DNA of 64,000 nt from Burkholderia gladioli (GTDB taxonomy: Bacteria; Pseudomonadota; Gammaproteobacteria; Burkholderiales; Burkholderiaceae): the NCBI RefSeq assembly GCF_000959725.1, contig NZ_CP009322.1:2232001-2296000 (forward strand), written 5' to 3'. The notes beneath the pieces are model-generated. The model was not told where the DNA came from and searched no databases. It saw nothing but the letters and a program-made list of their open reading frames with translations. How positions within the stretch are numbered: the stretch's first letter is position 1; the number at the start of each line of letters is the position of its first letter. Positions 1-9,414 of this stretch are shown piece after piece. The position numbers were made by a program, and so were the translations under genes.

Positions 1-698
1 GGCGGGATCGACATGCCGTCGCCGAGCCGCTCGATCGCCAGCTCGCGCCGCTCGGCGCGATCGAACACGTCGAGCTCGTAGACCGAGCGGCCGATCACCG
101 CCGCCTCGCTGGCCTGGCCGGTGATGTCGAGGAAACCCTGGTTGACCTTCACGTAGCGGAAGTCGTCGAGCCGGCAGATCGCGGCGGGCGCCGGATTGGC
201 GTTGAAGGTGCGTTCGAAGCGCTGCTCGGCGCTGGCCCAGTCGGTGGCGTCGTGCAGCACCAGCGCCAGGCAGTCGGGCTCGCCCGCCGCGTTGGTCAGC
301 ACCAGGCTGCGGATCCGGTGGACCCAGCGCAGCCGGTCGTCGGTGGCCGATTCGACCTCCACCGTCACGTCGCTGAACTGCTCGCCGCTGATCACGCGAT
401 CGATCGGATACTGGCCCTGCCGGACCGGGTCGTGGTTGGTGTCGCGCAGCCGGAAGCGCTCGCGATACTCGGTCACGTCGGCGCCCAGTTCGGCAAGGCT
501 GGCCGCGCCGTGCATGGCCAGCGCCGCCTCGTTGGCCCACACGATGCGCTGGTCCGGCTCGACCAGGATCACGCCCTCGGTCAGCCCGGCGATGATCTGG
601 TGCAGTTGGCGGCGGTCGGTATGTGTCTTCAGTGCCTGCTCGTCGGGCGGCGCTGGCTGGAATTCGGCGGCGGGTCGGTTCATCGATGACAGAAGCAT
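1..698 (-). CDS. PAS-domain sensor protein, N-terminal part (runs off the window)
   Basis: The minus-strand reading frame opens at ATG 698 (alternative in-frame ATG at 683) and stays open to base 1, so only about 232 N-terminal residues are visible. Two successive PAS-like segments can be read: one with ILVEPDQRIVWANEAALAMH and a second with AICRLDDFRYVKVNQGFLDI. PAS domains sense ligands or redox state and usually feed a kinase, cyclase or chemoreceptor module, but the output domain lies outside the window. It follows wspF on the same strand after about 250 bp, so it could be the last gene of the Wsp-type cluster or an independent gene. A hybrid histidine kinase is the likeliest full-length product; that part is inference. 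Confidence 0.7.
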   Translation of the reverse strand, partial: MLLSSMNRPAAEFQPAPPDEQALKTHTDRRQLHQIIAGLTEGVILVEPDQRIVWANEAALAMHGAASLAELGADVTEYRERFRLRDTNHDPVRQGQYPIDRVISGEQFSDVTVEVESATDDRLRWVHRIRSLVLTNAAGEPDCLALVLHDATDWASAEQRFERTFNANPAPAAICRLDDFRYVKVNQGFLDITGQASEAAVIGRSVYELDVFDRAERRELAIERLGDGMSIP

Positions 699-730
699 GG
701 CTGGCGCGGTCGGGTAAATCGGCAAGAATC

Positions 731-772
731 GGCCGCGCCGGCACTGTAAAAATTGCACGCCCCGGCGCGGCC
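731..772. repeat. Inverted repeat between wspF and the PAS gene
   Basis: The arms GGCCGCGCCGG (731-741) and CCGGCGCGGCC (762-772) are perfectly complementary over 11 bp and enclose a 20-nt AT-richer centre. It sits in the 250-bp gap after wspF and about 33 bp upstream of the PAS gene start. There is no T-run, so it is not a typical intrinsic terminator. An operator or mRNA hairpin separating the two genes is possible. Confidence 0.5.
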
Positions 773-949
773 CGGCCGCCGCGCGGGCTTGCGGGAACGT
801 CCGGCAAGCCGCCGCGAGGCGGGCTGTCGCAAGGATCGAGCAAGTTTCGTGCAAGGCTGCCGCGAACACCATGCAGGCACCACGCAGACACCGCGCGAGC
901 GTCGCGCGCAAGCCGGGCAAGCGGCCCGGCCGCCTCCCGCAAGCGGCGT

Positions 950-1969
950 TCAGCGCGAGCGCGCGAAGCGCTGCAACTGCAGGGTGACGCGCTCGGCGAT
1001 CTGGTCGAGCGGCAGGATCGCCGAGGCCGCGTCGATCGCGGCGGCCGCCTTGGGCATGCCATACACGGCGCTGGTGGCCGCGTCCTGGGCGATCGTGTAG
1101 AAGCCCTTGGCGCGCATCGCCTTCAGGCCGAGCGCGCCGTCGCGACCCATGCCGGTCAGCAGCACGCCGAGCGCGTCGCCGCGCCAATGCTCGACCACGC
1201 TGTGGAAGAACACGTCGACCGAGGGCCGATACGGCGTTTCCTCGGGATGGCGCGTGTAACCGAGCTGGCCGCGCGCGGTGAGATGGAGGTGATCGTTGGT
1301 GGCGGCCAGCAGCACCTCGCCGCGCTGAGGCGCCCCGCCCTGTTTGGCCACGCGCACCGGCAAGCGCGTGAAGCCGTCGAGCCATTCGGCCATGCCGATC
1401 GCGAAGGCCGCGTCGACATGCTGGACGATCACGATGGCGGCCGGGAAATCCTCGGGCAAGGGCTTGAGCAGGGCGGCCAGCGCGGTGGGCCCGCCCGCCG
1501 AGGCGCCGATCGCCACCAGCGGTGGCAGCCCCGTGGCGGGCGCCGCCGCCGGCTGCGCCGGCACCGGCCCGCGCGTGGCCAGCAGCCGGCCGATCTGGTC
1601 GATCTTGGCCAGCAGCGGCTGCGAGGCATCGGCCAGCATGCCCTGCGCGAGGGTCGGCGTATCCACCGCGTCGAGCGCGCCGGCGCCCATCGCCTCGTAG
1701 ATGGTGGCCTTGTTGGCATCCACGCTGGCGGTCACGATCAGGATCGCGCAGGGCGAGCGGGCCATGATCTGGCGGGTCGCCTCGACGCCGTCGACGCGCG
1801 GCATGATCAGGTCCATCAGCACCAGGTCGGGCGGGTTGGCGACGCAGAAATCGACCGCCTGCTCGCCGTCGGCGGCCACCCACAGCACACGGTGCTCGGG
1901 CCGGTGCGACACCGCCCGGCGCAGCGCGGCCACCGCGAGCGGCAGGTCGTTGACGATGCCGATGTTCAT
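950..1969 (-). CDS. wspF: CheB-family protein-glutamate methylesterase, WspF-like
   Basis: A 339-residue response regulator with methylesterase output. The receiver has its phospho-acceptor at Asp53 (LVLMDLIMP). The CheB domain follows a linker and shows the triad Ser157 (GASAGG), His184 (IVQHVD) and Asp277 (GMGRDGA). Family role: removal of methyl groups from the receptor WspA, giving adaptation. In Pseudomonas, loss of WspF locks the Wsp system on and produces wrinkly, biofilm-forming colonies. The start ATG overlaps the wspE stop codon by 4 nt (ATGA), indicating translational coupling. The first acidic pocket reads VNDLP, with one Asp rather than two, a small deviation from the classical receiver. 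Assignment as WspF rather than chemotaxis CheB rests on gene order. Confidence 0.9.
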   Translation of the reverse strand: MNIGIVNDLPLAVAALRRAVSHRPEHRVLWVAADGEQAVDFCVANPPDLVLMDLIMPRVDGVEATRQIMARSPCAILIVTASVDANKATIYEAMGAGALDAVDTPTLAQGMLADASQPLLAKIDQIGRLLATRGPVPAQPAAAPATGLPPLVAIGASAGGPTALAALLKPLPEDFPAAIVIVQHVDAAFAIGMAEWLDGFTRLPVRVAKQGGAPQRGEVLLAATNDHLHLTARGQLGYTRHPEETPYRPSVDVFFHSVVEHWRGDALGVLLTGMGRDGALGLKAMRAKGFYTIAQDAATSAVYGMPKAAAAIDAASAILPLDQIAERVTLQLQRFARSR

Positions 1970-4503
1970 GCGCTGGCCTCCCCGATCAGGTCGTGGACGG
2001 CGTCGAGCAGGGCCTCGTCGTGGAAGCTGCCCTTGGCCAGGTAGTAGTCGGCGCCGGCTTCCAGGCCGCGCCGCCGATCCTCGTCGCGATCCTTGTACGA
2101 GACGATCATCACCGGCACCGCCTTGAGCAGCGGATCGCCCTTGATCAGCGTGACCAGCTCGATGCCGTCCATGCGCGGCATGTCGATGTCGGTCACCACC
2201 AGGTCGAAGCGCTCGCCGCGGATCGCGTTCCAGCCGTCCATGCCGTCCACCGCGATGGTCACCGCGTAGCCGCGCTTCTCCAGCAGCTTGCGCTCGAGCT
2301 CGCGCACCGTCAACGAATCGTCGACCACCAGCACCTGCTTGCGGCGCTGCGCGAGCGCGCCGCCCGCGTCGCGACGGATCTTGGTGAGCTGGCCGCCGCG
2401 GATCAGCTTGTCGATCGAGCGCACCAGGTCCTCGACGTCGACGATCAGCACCGGATCGCCGTTCTCGAGCAGGGCGCCGGCGGCGATGTTGCGAATCTTC
2501 TGCAGGCGCGCGTCGAGCGGCTGCACCACCAGCATGCGCTCGCCGAGGAAGCGGTCGACCGCCACGCCGTAGGTTTCCGGCTCGGCGCCGATCACCACCA
2601 CCGACGTGCCGGGCCCCGCGCCGTCGGGCTCGCCGGCATCGAACAACTGGTGCGCGGTGACCAGCCCGACGCGGCGCTCGTCGAGCGAGAAGTGCTGCTG
2701 CCCCTCGAGCACGTCGATGCCGGCGCGATCGATCTCGAGCGCGCGCCGCACGTGCACCAGCGGGAACGCATAGGGCTCGCCGCCGACCTCGACCAGCAGG
2801 CTGCGGATCACCGACAGCGTGAGCGGCAGTTGCAGCACGAAGCGCATGCCCTGCCCCGGCTCGTTGAAGATCCGCACCGCGCCGCGCACGCGCTTGACCA
2901 TCTCGTGCACGGCATCGAGCCCGACGCCGCGGCCCGACACGTCGGTGACCTGCTCGCGCATCGAGAACCCCGGCAGCAGCAGGAATTCCAGCACCTCGGC
3001 ATCGGTCAGGCGAGCGGCCGTCCCGGCATCGGTCAGGCGCTGCCGCACGATCGCCGCGCGCACCGCCGACAGGTCGGCGCCGGGCCCGTCGTCGGCCACG
3101 CTGATCAGGAGCGAGCCGGCGCTGTGGCGCGCCTCCAGTGTGATGCTCGCCTCGGGCGGCTTGCCGCGAGCCACGCGCAGCTCGGGGGCCTCGACGCCGT
3201 GGTCGAGCGCGTTGCGCAGCAGGTGGCCGAGCGGCGCGTCGAGCATGTCGAGCAGGTCGCGATCGACCTGGGTGGATTCGCCGACGATCGAGAAACGCAC
3301 CCGCTTGCCCAGCGAACGCGCCAGGTCGCGCACCACGCGCGGATAGGCGCGGGTGGCGTCGCCGAACGGCCGCATCCGGCATTGCAACGCCTCGTCGTAG
3401 AGCTGCTCGGCGATATGGCTGCTGCGCCGCTCGAAGCGGTCGAGTTCGTCGATGCGGGCCGTGAACGCGCGCTGCAGGTCGTTCATCATCTGCCGCACCT
3501 CGTTGAGCGCGGCCTCGCGCCCGGGGTCGAGATCGTCGGCCAGGCTTTCGTAGAGCGTGTCGAGCGCGCGCGCCGCGTCGCGCTGCGTGCGCCGGATGCG
3601 CAGCATCGAATCGGCGAAGGGCTTGAGCCAGCGCGATTCGACCAGCGATTCGCCCGACAGGCTCAGCAGCCGGTTCAGGCTGTCGGCGCGCACGCGGCGC
3701 ATCTGGCCGGCGTCGCCGGCGCTGTCGTGGCTGTCGCGCGCGGCCGGCTCGATGCTTGCGGGCGCAACGGCTCCGGCGGGATTCGCGGCGTCGCCGCGCG
3801 CGGCGCCGGCCGATCCGCCCGCCGATCCGCCGGCCACGCCAGCATCGGCCGCCAGGGGCGGCGCCGCGGCGGGTTCGTCGAGCCGCAGTTGCGCGGCCAG
3901 CTCGGGCGGCACGGTCGATTCGAACGGCATGGCCGCCTCGTCGAGCCCGCGCGGCAGCGGCGCGAGCGACGGCTCCAGCGGCAGCCGGACGTCGTGCTTG
4001 GCGAGCGCCTCGTCGGGCAGCGGCTCGGACAATCGCAACTGCGCGGCCAGCTCGTCGAGCGAGAGCGGCGCGGCCGGCGCCGACACGGCGGCGCGACCCG
4101 CCTCACCGCCCTCGCCGGCATTCGCCAGCGCGACCGCGAAGGCGTCGATCTCGATCGGCGTCACCGAAGCGGCCGTGCCCGGGTCGCCGACGCGCACCAG
4201 CAGGTCCACGCCGGTCAGCAGTGCATCGATATGGCTGGCGCCCAGCACCTGCTCGCCGCGCTGCGCGGCGACGAAGCATTCCTCCATGCGCCCCGCGATC
4301 TCGACGCCCTGCGGCACGCCGACGATGCGCGCGGCGCCCTTGAGCGAATGCGCGGCGCGCATGCAGGCCTCGAACGCGGCGGCATCCTGGGCGCCTTGCT
4401 CCAGCGCGAGCAGGTGCCGCGACAGCGCCTCGGTCTGGGTCTGGGTTTCCTCGCGGAACAGGTCGAGCAGCGACTGCCGGCTCAGGTCGTCGTCATGGCT
4501 CAT
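1966..4503 (-). CDS. wspE: Hybrid CheA-type histidine kinase with C-terminal receiver, WspE-like
   Basis: An 845-residue protein. In order: an N-terminal Hpt domain with phospho-accepting His52 (RAAHSLKGAARI); a Pro/Ala-rich linker with repeated short acidic segments (about 130-300); the dimerisation and HATPase region with the N-box HLLRNALDHGVE; a CheW-like coupling domain; and a C-terminal receiver beginning KQVLVVDDSLTVRELE with acceptor Asp in VVTDIDMPRMDG. This is the layout of WspE, the CheA-REC hybrid that phosphorylates the Wsp output and WspF. The start is ATG 4503, which overlaps the upstream CheW stop by 4 nt; a longer open frame upstream has no support. The downstream wspF start is likewise coupled. 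Confidence 0.92.
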   Translation of the reverse strand: MSHDDDLSRQSLLDLFREETQTQTEALSRHLLALEQGAQDAAAFEACMRAAHSLKGAARIVGVPQGVEIAGRMEECFVAAQRGEQVLGASHIDALLTGVDLLVRVGDPGTAASVTPIEIDAFAVALANAGEGGEAGRAAVSAPAAPLSLDELAAQLRLSEPLPDEALAKHDVRLPLEPSLAPLPRGLDEAAMPFESTVPPELAAQLRLDEPAAAPPLAADAGVAGGSAGGSAGAARGDAANPAGAVAPASIEPAARDSHDSAGDAGQMRRVRADSLNRLLSLSGESLVESRWLKPFADSMLRIRRTQRDAARALDTLYESLADDLDPGREAALNEVRQMMNDLQRAFTARIDELDRFERRSSHIAEQLYDEALQCRMRPFGDATRAYPRVVRDLARSLGKRVRFSIVGESTQVDRDLLDMLDAPLGHLLRNALDHGVEAPELRVARGKPPEASITLEARHSAGSLLISVADDGPGADLSAVRAAIVRQRLTDAGTAARLTDAEVLEFLLLPGFSMREQVTDVSGRGVGLDAVHEMVKRVRGAVRIFNEPGQGMRFVLQLPLTLSVIRSLLVEVGGEPYAFPLVHVRRALEIDRAGIDVLEGQQHFSLDERRVGLVTAHQLFDAGEPDGAGPGTSVVVIGAEPETYGVAVDRFLGERMLVVQPLDARLQKIRNIAAGALLENGDPVLIVDVEDLVRSIDKLIRGGQLTKIRRDAGGALAQRRKQVLVVDDSLTVRELERKLLEKRGYAVTIAVDGMDGWNAIRGERFDLVVTDIDMPRMDGIELVTLIKGDPLLKAVPVMIVSYKDRDEDRRRGLEAGADYYLAKGSFHDEALLDAVHDLIGEASA

Positions 4504-5213
4504 CTGAGGCTCCGCAACAGCGAATCGAACAGCCGGTCCTCGTCGAGCAGGCCGACCACGCGCTCGCGCCAGCCGAACACGCAGCGCGTATGCGTCACGC
4601 CGGCGCGCGCGACGGTGGCCGGCGGCGGCACGCGATCGGCGGCGGCGAAGCGCAGCACGCCCTCCACCTCGTCGACCGGGAACACCACCGGCTCGCCGCG
4701 ATGGGCCACCACCAGCATGCGCGTGAAGGCCGCGCGCGCGCCCTCGGCGGCACGCCCGGCGGCGGCGTCGAGATCGAGCAGGCGGGCCAGCGAGACCGCG
4801 ATGCGCAGCGTGCCGCGCACGTTGACCACGCCCAGCACGGCGCGGCTGCGCCGGTCGGGCAGCGAATGGATCGGCCGGTCGTCGACGATCTGCCGGACCG
4901 TCGAGGTGGACAGCGCGAGCCATTCGTCGGCCACGCGAAACGCCAGCACCGACTGGCCCTCGCCGTGCTCGCCGTGCTCGCCGGGCGTCGCGGCGGCGGG
5001 CGAGGCGGCCACCCGCCGCGCGGCCTGCGCGAGATCCTCGCCCGACAGCGGCCGGTCCAGCAGGTGCGCCGCGTGGCGCGCGAACACCGGGCAGTTGAGG
5101 CAGCGCTGCACCTCGGCCAGCCGCTCGCAGGACTGGTCGCCGCGCACGCCGATGCGGTTCCAGCAATCGTCGATCGCGTCGATGTCGACCACGCCGTCAG
5201 CGACGTCGCGCAT
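4500..5213 (-). CDS. wspD: CheW-domain coupling protein, WspD-like
   Basis: A 237-residue scaffold protein that would link the methyl-accepting receptor to the kinase. The N-terminal segment holds a short Cys motif (LNCPVFARHA), then a low-complexity stretch, then a CheW fold from about residue 88 (LAFRVADEWLALST; VLGVVNVRGTLRIAVSL). The extended N-terminus is typical of WspD compared with the shorter chemotaxis CheW. The start ATG lies 17 bp inside the end of wspC, and the stop overlaps wspE by 4 nt, placing it firmly in the operon. Confidence 0.85.
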   Translation of the reverse strand: MRDVADGVVDIDAIDDCWNRIGVRGDQSCERLAEVQRCLNCPVFARHAAHLLDRPLSGEDLAQAARRVAASPAAATPGEHGEHGEGQSVLAFRVADEWLALSTSTVRQIVDDRPIHSLPDRRSRAVLGVVNVRGTLRIAVSLARLLDLDAAAGRAAEGARAAFTRMLVVAHRGEPVVFPVDEVEGVLRFAAADRVPPPATVARAGVTHTRCVFGWRERVVGLLDEDRLFDSLLRSLR

Positions 5214-6885
5214 GATCGCGTCCTCCCGTGTCCTTGCCGCCGGCCTGGGCCTCGGCGCGGCGCGCGCGCTCCTTCAGCCAGCGCGCGCCGTCGTGGTCGC
5301 CGGCGATGTCGAGCAGCGTCGCCAGGTGAGTCAGCGCCTCGCGGTGGGTGGGCGCCAGGTAGAGCGCCTTGCGGTAGTGCTCGGCGGCCACCGGCAGCCC
5401 CTGCGCGTCGGCGATCAGGCCGAGCAGGTAGTAGGCCTCGGCGCTCGGGCCCGCCGCGCTCATCGCCTCGAGCACGGCGCGCTCGGCGGCCGCGAAGTCG
5501 CCGGCATCGGCGCGGGCGCGAGCCGTCTCGAGCGCCTCGGCGCCAGTGACGGCGGGGATCGTGCCGCCAGCGGCGGGCGCGGCGGGCACGACGGAAGCGG
5601 CCTTCGCGCCGGCGGGTCCGGTGCGGCCCGGCAACGTCGTCACGGTGGCGGTGGCGGTGGCACCGCGCGGCGCGGACTGGGCCGGCGAGGAAAGGCCCGC
5701 GCCGCCCGGCGCGATCCGACCGCGGCGCCAGGGCGTCGCGCCCTCGCCGCCGTCGACGCTCGCCGTCGGCGCCTCGGCACCCGGGCCGCCGGCCCGGGCG
5801 GCCCTGCCCGGCTCGGCCGTCGGCAAGGGCCAGGCGATATCGGCGAACCATTCGTGCGCGGCCGATTCGGCCGGCGCGGTCAAGGTCGCGCGCACGCCGA
5901 CCGGCGGCAGGCCCGGGCCCGGCTCGACGGCGTGACGGCGCCCCGTCCCCGAACCGGCGGCGGCAGCAACAACGGGCATCGCGACCGCGGCACGCGGCCA
6001 CGCGGCCGGCGCCTCGGCTTCGCGCGTGCGGCGGAACGCGAAGGCCAGCGGAATCTTCGCCGAGCTCATCGCCTGGCGCATCACCACGCCGGTCTCGGCC
6101 GGCCCGACGAACAGCAGGCCGTCCTCGGCGAGGCGCGCGTCGAGCGCGCGCAGCGCGCGCTCCTGGGCCTGGCGGTCGAAATAGATCAGCACGTTGCGGC
6201 AGAAGATGAAGTCGTAGCGCCCCTCGTCGGCCGCCTGGCCGGGGCCGCCCAGTTCGAGCAGGTTGGCGCGGCGGAAACGCACGCAGTCGCGGATCCGCGC
6301 ATCGAGCCGCCAGCCGTCGGCGGTCGGCGTGAAATAGCGGGCGCGAAACTCGAGCGCGTGGCCGCGAAACGAATTGCGGCCATACTCGGCGCGCTGCGCC
6401 TGCGCGATCGCGCGTGCGCTGATGTCGAGCGCGTCGATCTGCAGGCGCGCCGGATCGATGCCGGCGTCGACCAGGGCCATCGCCGCCGAATAGGGCTCCT
6501 CGCCGGTCGAGCATGGCGCGCTCAGCACGCGCAGCGGCAGCGAAGGTTCGGCGCGCAGCCTTTCGAGCGCGCGCGCGGCCAGCGCGACGAAGGCCTCGCG
6601 TTCGCGGAAGAACCAGGTCTCGGGCACCACGCACTGCTCGATCAAGGCGCGCTGCTCGTCGGCCGAGGCCAGCAGCAGGCGCCAATGGGCATCGATATCC
6701 TCATCGTTCAATTGCCGCGCGCGCTGCATCACCGCCGACGACGCGGCGGCGGCCTCGCCGGCCAGCATCGCGGCGATCCGCTCGGCCAGCACGCGCGCCA
6801 CGAAATCGGCGCCGAGCGAATCGGAATCGATGCCGGTCTCGCGCGCAAGCCAGTCGTGGATGCGCATCAGGTTGGCACGCGTCAT
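5197..6885 (-). CDS. wspC: CheR-family methyltransferase with TPR tail, WspC-like
   Basis: A 562-residue protein. The N-terminal half is a CheR SAM-dependent methyltransferase (PETWFFREREAF; SAM loop APCSTGEEPYSAAMA; YDFIFCRNVLIYFD) that would methylate receptor glutamates. A Pro/Ala/Gly-rich linker follows (about 290-420), then TPR-like helices near the C-terminus (AERAVLEAMSAAGPSAEAYY; AEHYRKALYLAPTHREAL). CheR plus TPR is the signature of WspC and of related alternative systems, not of flagellar chemotaxis CheR. Start ATG 6885 is chosen because it gives a 4-nt overlap with the upstream CheW stop; the open frame extends further but without a good start. Confidence 0.9.
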   Translation of the reverse strand: MTRANLMRIHDWLARETGIDSDSLGADFVARVLAERIAAMLAGEAAAASSAVMQRARQLNDEDIDAHWRLLLASADEQRALIEQCVVPETWFFREREAFVALAARALERLRAEPSLPLRVLSAPCSTGEEPYSAAMALVDAGIDPARLQIDALDISARAIAQAQRAEYGRNSFRGHALEFRARYFTPTADGWRLDARIRDCVRFRRANLLELGGPGQAADEGRYDFIFCRNVLIYFDRQAQERALRALDARLAEDGLLFVGPAETGVVMRQAMSSAKIPLAFAFRRTREAEAPAAWPRAAVAMPVVAAAAGSGTGRRHAVEPGPGLPPVGVRATLTAPAESAAHEWFADIAWPLPTAEPGRAARAGGPGAEAPTASVDGGEGATPWRRGRIAPGGAGLSSPAQSAPRGATATATVTTLPGRTGPAGAKAASVVPAAPAAGGTIPAVTGAEALETARARADAGDFAAAERAVLEAMSAAGPSAEAYYLLGLIADAQGLPVAAEHYRKALYLAPTHREALTHLATLLDIAGDHDGARWLKERARRAEAQAGGKDTGGRDHARRR

Positions 6886-7460
6886 CGGCGTTCTCCGGCC
6901 CAGGCGTCGAGGCTGTCGACGGCGCCCTGGCCGTCGCCCGCATCCGCGGCCTCGCGCGCCGCGGCGGCATACAGCAGCGCGCGCGCCTCCTCGCCCAGCA
7001 GATGACGCACCGTCACCCACTGCAGCACGCCATGCGCGTCGTGCGCGACCGGCCCGAGCCAGCGCGCGTGCGGCGTATCGATGCCGCCGTCGCTGAACGC
7101 CGCCGGGTCGAGCCGCGCGGTCTGCGTGGCATGCTCGACGATCAGCCCCAGCAGGCGCTCGCCCTCGGCCTCGGCCGGCTCGGCATCGCCGTCCAGCGGC
7201 AGGCGCAGGCGCACGATCACCAGGCGCGTGGAGCGCATCGGCGCGGCGGCGCGACCCAGCGCGAGCCGCGACACGTCGATCACCGGCACCGGCACGCCGC
7301 GATGGATCAAGATCCCGGCCACCCAGGCGGGCGCGCCCGGGATCGGCTTGGCGGCGGCCAGCGGCAGCACCTCGGCGATGTCGGCGGCATCGAGCGCATA
7401 CCGCGCGCCCTCGAGTTCGAACAGCAGGAACAGCATGGTGGGGCGGGTCGGGGCGCTCAC
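6882..7460 (-). CDS. wspB: CheW-domain coupling protein, WspB-like
   Basis: A 192-residue CheW-like protein ([38 protein letters not shown]) expected to couple WspA to WspE. Two starts are possible. GTG 7460 gives a 4-nt overlap (GTGA) with the wspA stop and has purine-rich AAGG and GAGG just upstream. ATG 7436 lies in a GC-rich stretch with no visible ribosome binding site. The GTG is preferred because every other junction in this operon is similarly coupled. The C-terminal tail is Ala-rich and beyond the usual CheW fold. Confidence 0.82.
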   Translation of the reverse strand: MSAPTRPTMLFLLFELEGARYALDAADIAEVLPLAAAKPIPGAPAWVAGILIHRGVPVPVIDVSRLALGRAAAPMRSTRLVIVRLRLPLDGDAEPAEAEGERLLGLIVEHATQTARLDPAAFSDGGIDTPHARWLGPVAHDAHGVLQWVTVRHLLGEEARALLYAAAAREAADAGDGQGAVDSLDAWAGERR

Positions 7461-9133
7461 GCCTCGACCTTGAAGCGCGAGACGCTGGTGCGCAGCCCGT
7501 TGGCGACCAGGGTCAGGTCGTCGATCGCCTGCGAGGACTGGCGCAGCGATTCGGCCGTCTGCTGGGCCGCCTCGGACAGTTGCGAGAGCGCCTGGGTGAT
7601 CTGCTCGGCGCCGCTGGCCTGGGTCTGCATGCCCTCGTTGACGAGCTGGAAGCGCGGCGCGAGGGTCTGCACCTCGGTGATGATCTGCGAGAGCTGCGAG
7701 CCGACCTGCTGCACGTCGAGCATGCCGCGCCGCACTTCCTCGGAGAACTTGTCCATGCCCATCACGCCGGCCGACACGGCCGACTGGATCTCCTTGACGG
7801 TCTGCTCGATATCGTAGGTCGCCACCGCGGTCTGGTCGGCCAGGCGGCGGATCTCGGTGGCCACCACGGCGAAGCCGCGGCCGTATTCGCCCGCCTTCTC
7901 GGCCTCGATCGCCGCGTTCAGCGACAGCAGGTTGGTCTGGTCGGCGACCTTGGTGATGGTGGCCACCACCTGGTTGATGTTGAGCGCCTTCTCGTTGAGG
8001 ATCGCCAGCTTGGCGTTGACCGAGCCGGCCGCGTCCATCACGCTGCGCATGGTCTCGCCCATCTGGGTCAGGCCGTTGCGGCTCATGCCGGCCAGCGTGG
8101 CCGACTGCTCGGCCACGTTCGACACCTCGTTCATGGTGTGCAGCAGGTCGCGCGAGGTGGCGAAGATCTCGCGCGAGGTGGCGCCGATCTCGGTGGTGGT
8201 GGCGGCCGTTTCGTTGGCGGTGGCCTGCTGCTCGCGCGAGGTGGCGGCAATCTCGGCCACCGAGGTGGTGACCTGCAGCGAGGACTGCTGGGCCTGCGCG
8301 ACCAGCGAGGTGATCTCGTCGGCCATGCGGTTGAAGCCGGTCTCGAGCGTGCCGAACTCGTCGCGCCGGCCGAGCTGCAGGCGCTGGGTCAGGTCGCCGG
8401 TGCGCATCACGTCGTGCACGCCGACCAGTTCCGCCATTGGCCGCATCACCGCGCGGTACAGCAGCCAGCCCATCACCAGCGCGGCCACCAGTTCGACGGC
8501 CACCACCGTGGCCAGCGTGATCTGCGTGCTCGACACCGATTCGCGGATCGACTGCGCCGACTGATCGGCGAAGCTGCGATTCTCGGTAACCAGGATGTTG
8601 GCATTGCGGATCACGTCCTCCCACACCGGCGTGCAGCGCGCGTAGGCGCTCACCGCGTCGGCATGCGAGCCGCTGCGTGCCTTCTGCACGGCATCGGCCA
8701 GCAGCGGCAGGTAACGCTCGTAGACGCCGCGGAAGGTCGCGAAACGCTGGCGATCGTCCTCGCGGAAGGTCGATTTCTGGTAGGTGGCCGACAGCTTCTC
8801 GAACGCATCCAGCATGCCGGGGATCTTGTCGAGTTCGGCGGCCGAGGCAGCCGCGTCGGCATCCACGAAGATGGCGCGCTGCATCGCCGTGTAGGACTCG
8901 TTGGCCGAGGCGCGCAGCGAGGTGGCCAGGTACACGCCAGGCAGCGAATCGCGCTGGATGCTGTTGGTTTCCTCGTCGATCAGGCGCAGCTTGGTGTAGG
9001 AGAAGCCGGCCATCACCAGCATCAGCACGAACAGCGCGCCGAAGCTGAGCAGGATCCGGTTGCCGAGCGTGATCCGCGCGCCGGCGGACTTGGAGGGATG
9101 CTCGATGCTTGCGCGAGGCGACACGTTGGCCAT
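7457..9133 (-). CDS. wspA: Methyl-accepting chemoreceptor, WspA-like
   Basis: A 558-residue transmembrane receptor. TM1 spans about residues 26-46 and TM2 about 207-226, enclosing a roughly 160-residue periplasmic helical domain. A HAMP region follows (about 227-280), then a long cytoplasmic signalling coiled coil whose hairpin tip reads [20 protein letters not shown]. In Pseudomonas WspA responds to surface contact and forms lateral clusters. Here it is the first chemosensory gene after the REC-kinase, separated by a 281-bp gap in which no gene or clear terminator is seen. The signal sensed by this homologue cannot be told from sequence. Confidence 0.9.
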   Translation of the reverse strand: MANVSPRASIEHPSKSAGARITLGNRILLSFGALFVLMLVMAGFSYTKLRLIDEETNSIQRDSLPGVYLATSLRASANESYTAMQRAIFVDADAAASAAELDKIPGMLDAFEKLSATYQKSTFREDDRQRFATFRGVYERYLPLLADAVQKARSGSHADAVSAYARCTPVWEDVIRNANILVTENRSFADQSAQSIRESVSSTQITLATVVAVELVAALVMGWLLYRAVMRPMAELVGVHDVMRTGDLTQRLQLGRRDEFGTLETGFNRMADEITSLVAQAQQSSLQVTTSVAEIAATSREQQATANETAATTTEIGATSREIFATSRDLLHTMNEVSNVAEQSATLAGMSRNGLTQMGETMRSVMDAAGSVNAKLAILNEKALNINQVVATITKVADQTNLLSLNAAIEAEKAGEYGRGFAVVATEIRRLADQTAVATYDIEQTVKEIQSAVSAGVMGMDKFSEEVRRGMLDVQQVGSQLSQIITEVQTLAPRFQLVNEGMQTQASGAEQITQALSQLSEAAQQTAESLRQSSQAIDDLTLVANGLRTSVSRFKVEA

Positions 9134-9414
9134 GTTTTCGATGTGGGTAGTCAGCGGATGCGTTCGGGAGCCGTCGCGGCACGGACGGCATGGCGCCCGG
9201 CGGGGCGCGAGCCAGCACGAGTGTACTGTCTTTACGGCCGCCTAGACAGCCCGGGCGGGCCCGGCGTGGCGGGCGCGCAGCGGCGGCGCGCGGCTCGCGC
9301 CGGCGGCGGTCCCCCGAAACAGGGACGGAAGGATGCGCGGCAGGTTCGAGGCGGAAGAAAACGGCACGGGAGAGGCGGCCGGGAACCGCTCGCGCCGGGC
9401 GCGGGCGCGTCCGC

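Noticed and set aside
1993..7005. Plus-strand open frame of 1670 codons across the Wsp genes
   Set aside because: It lies antisense to wspE, wspD and wspC, which have clear domains and coupled starts; the frame is His/Arg/Gln-rich, typical of high-GC shadows.
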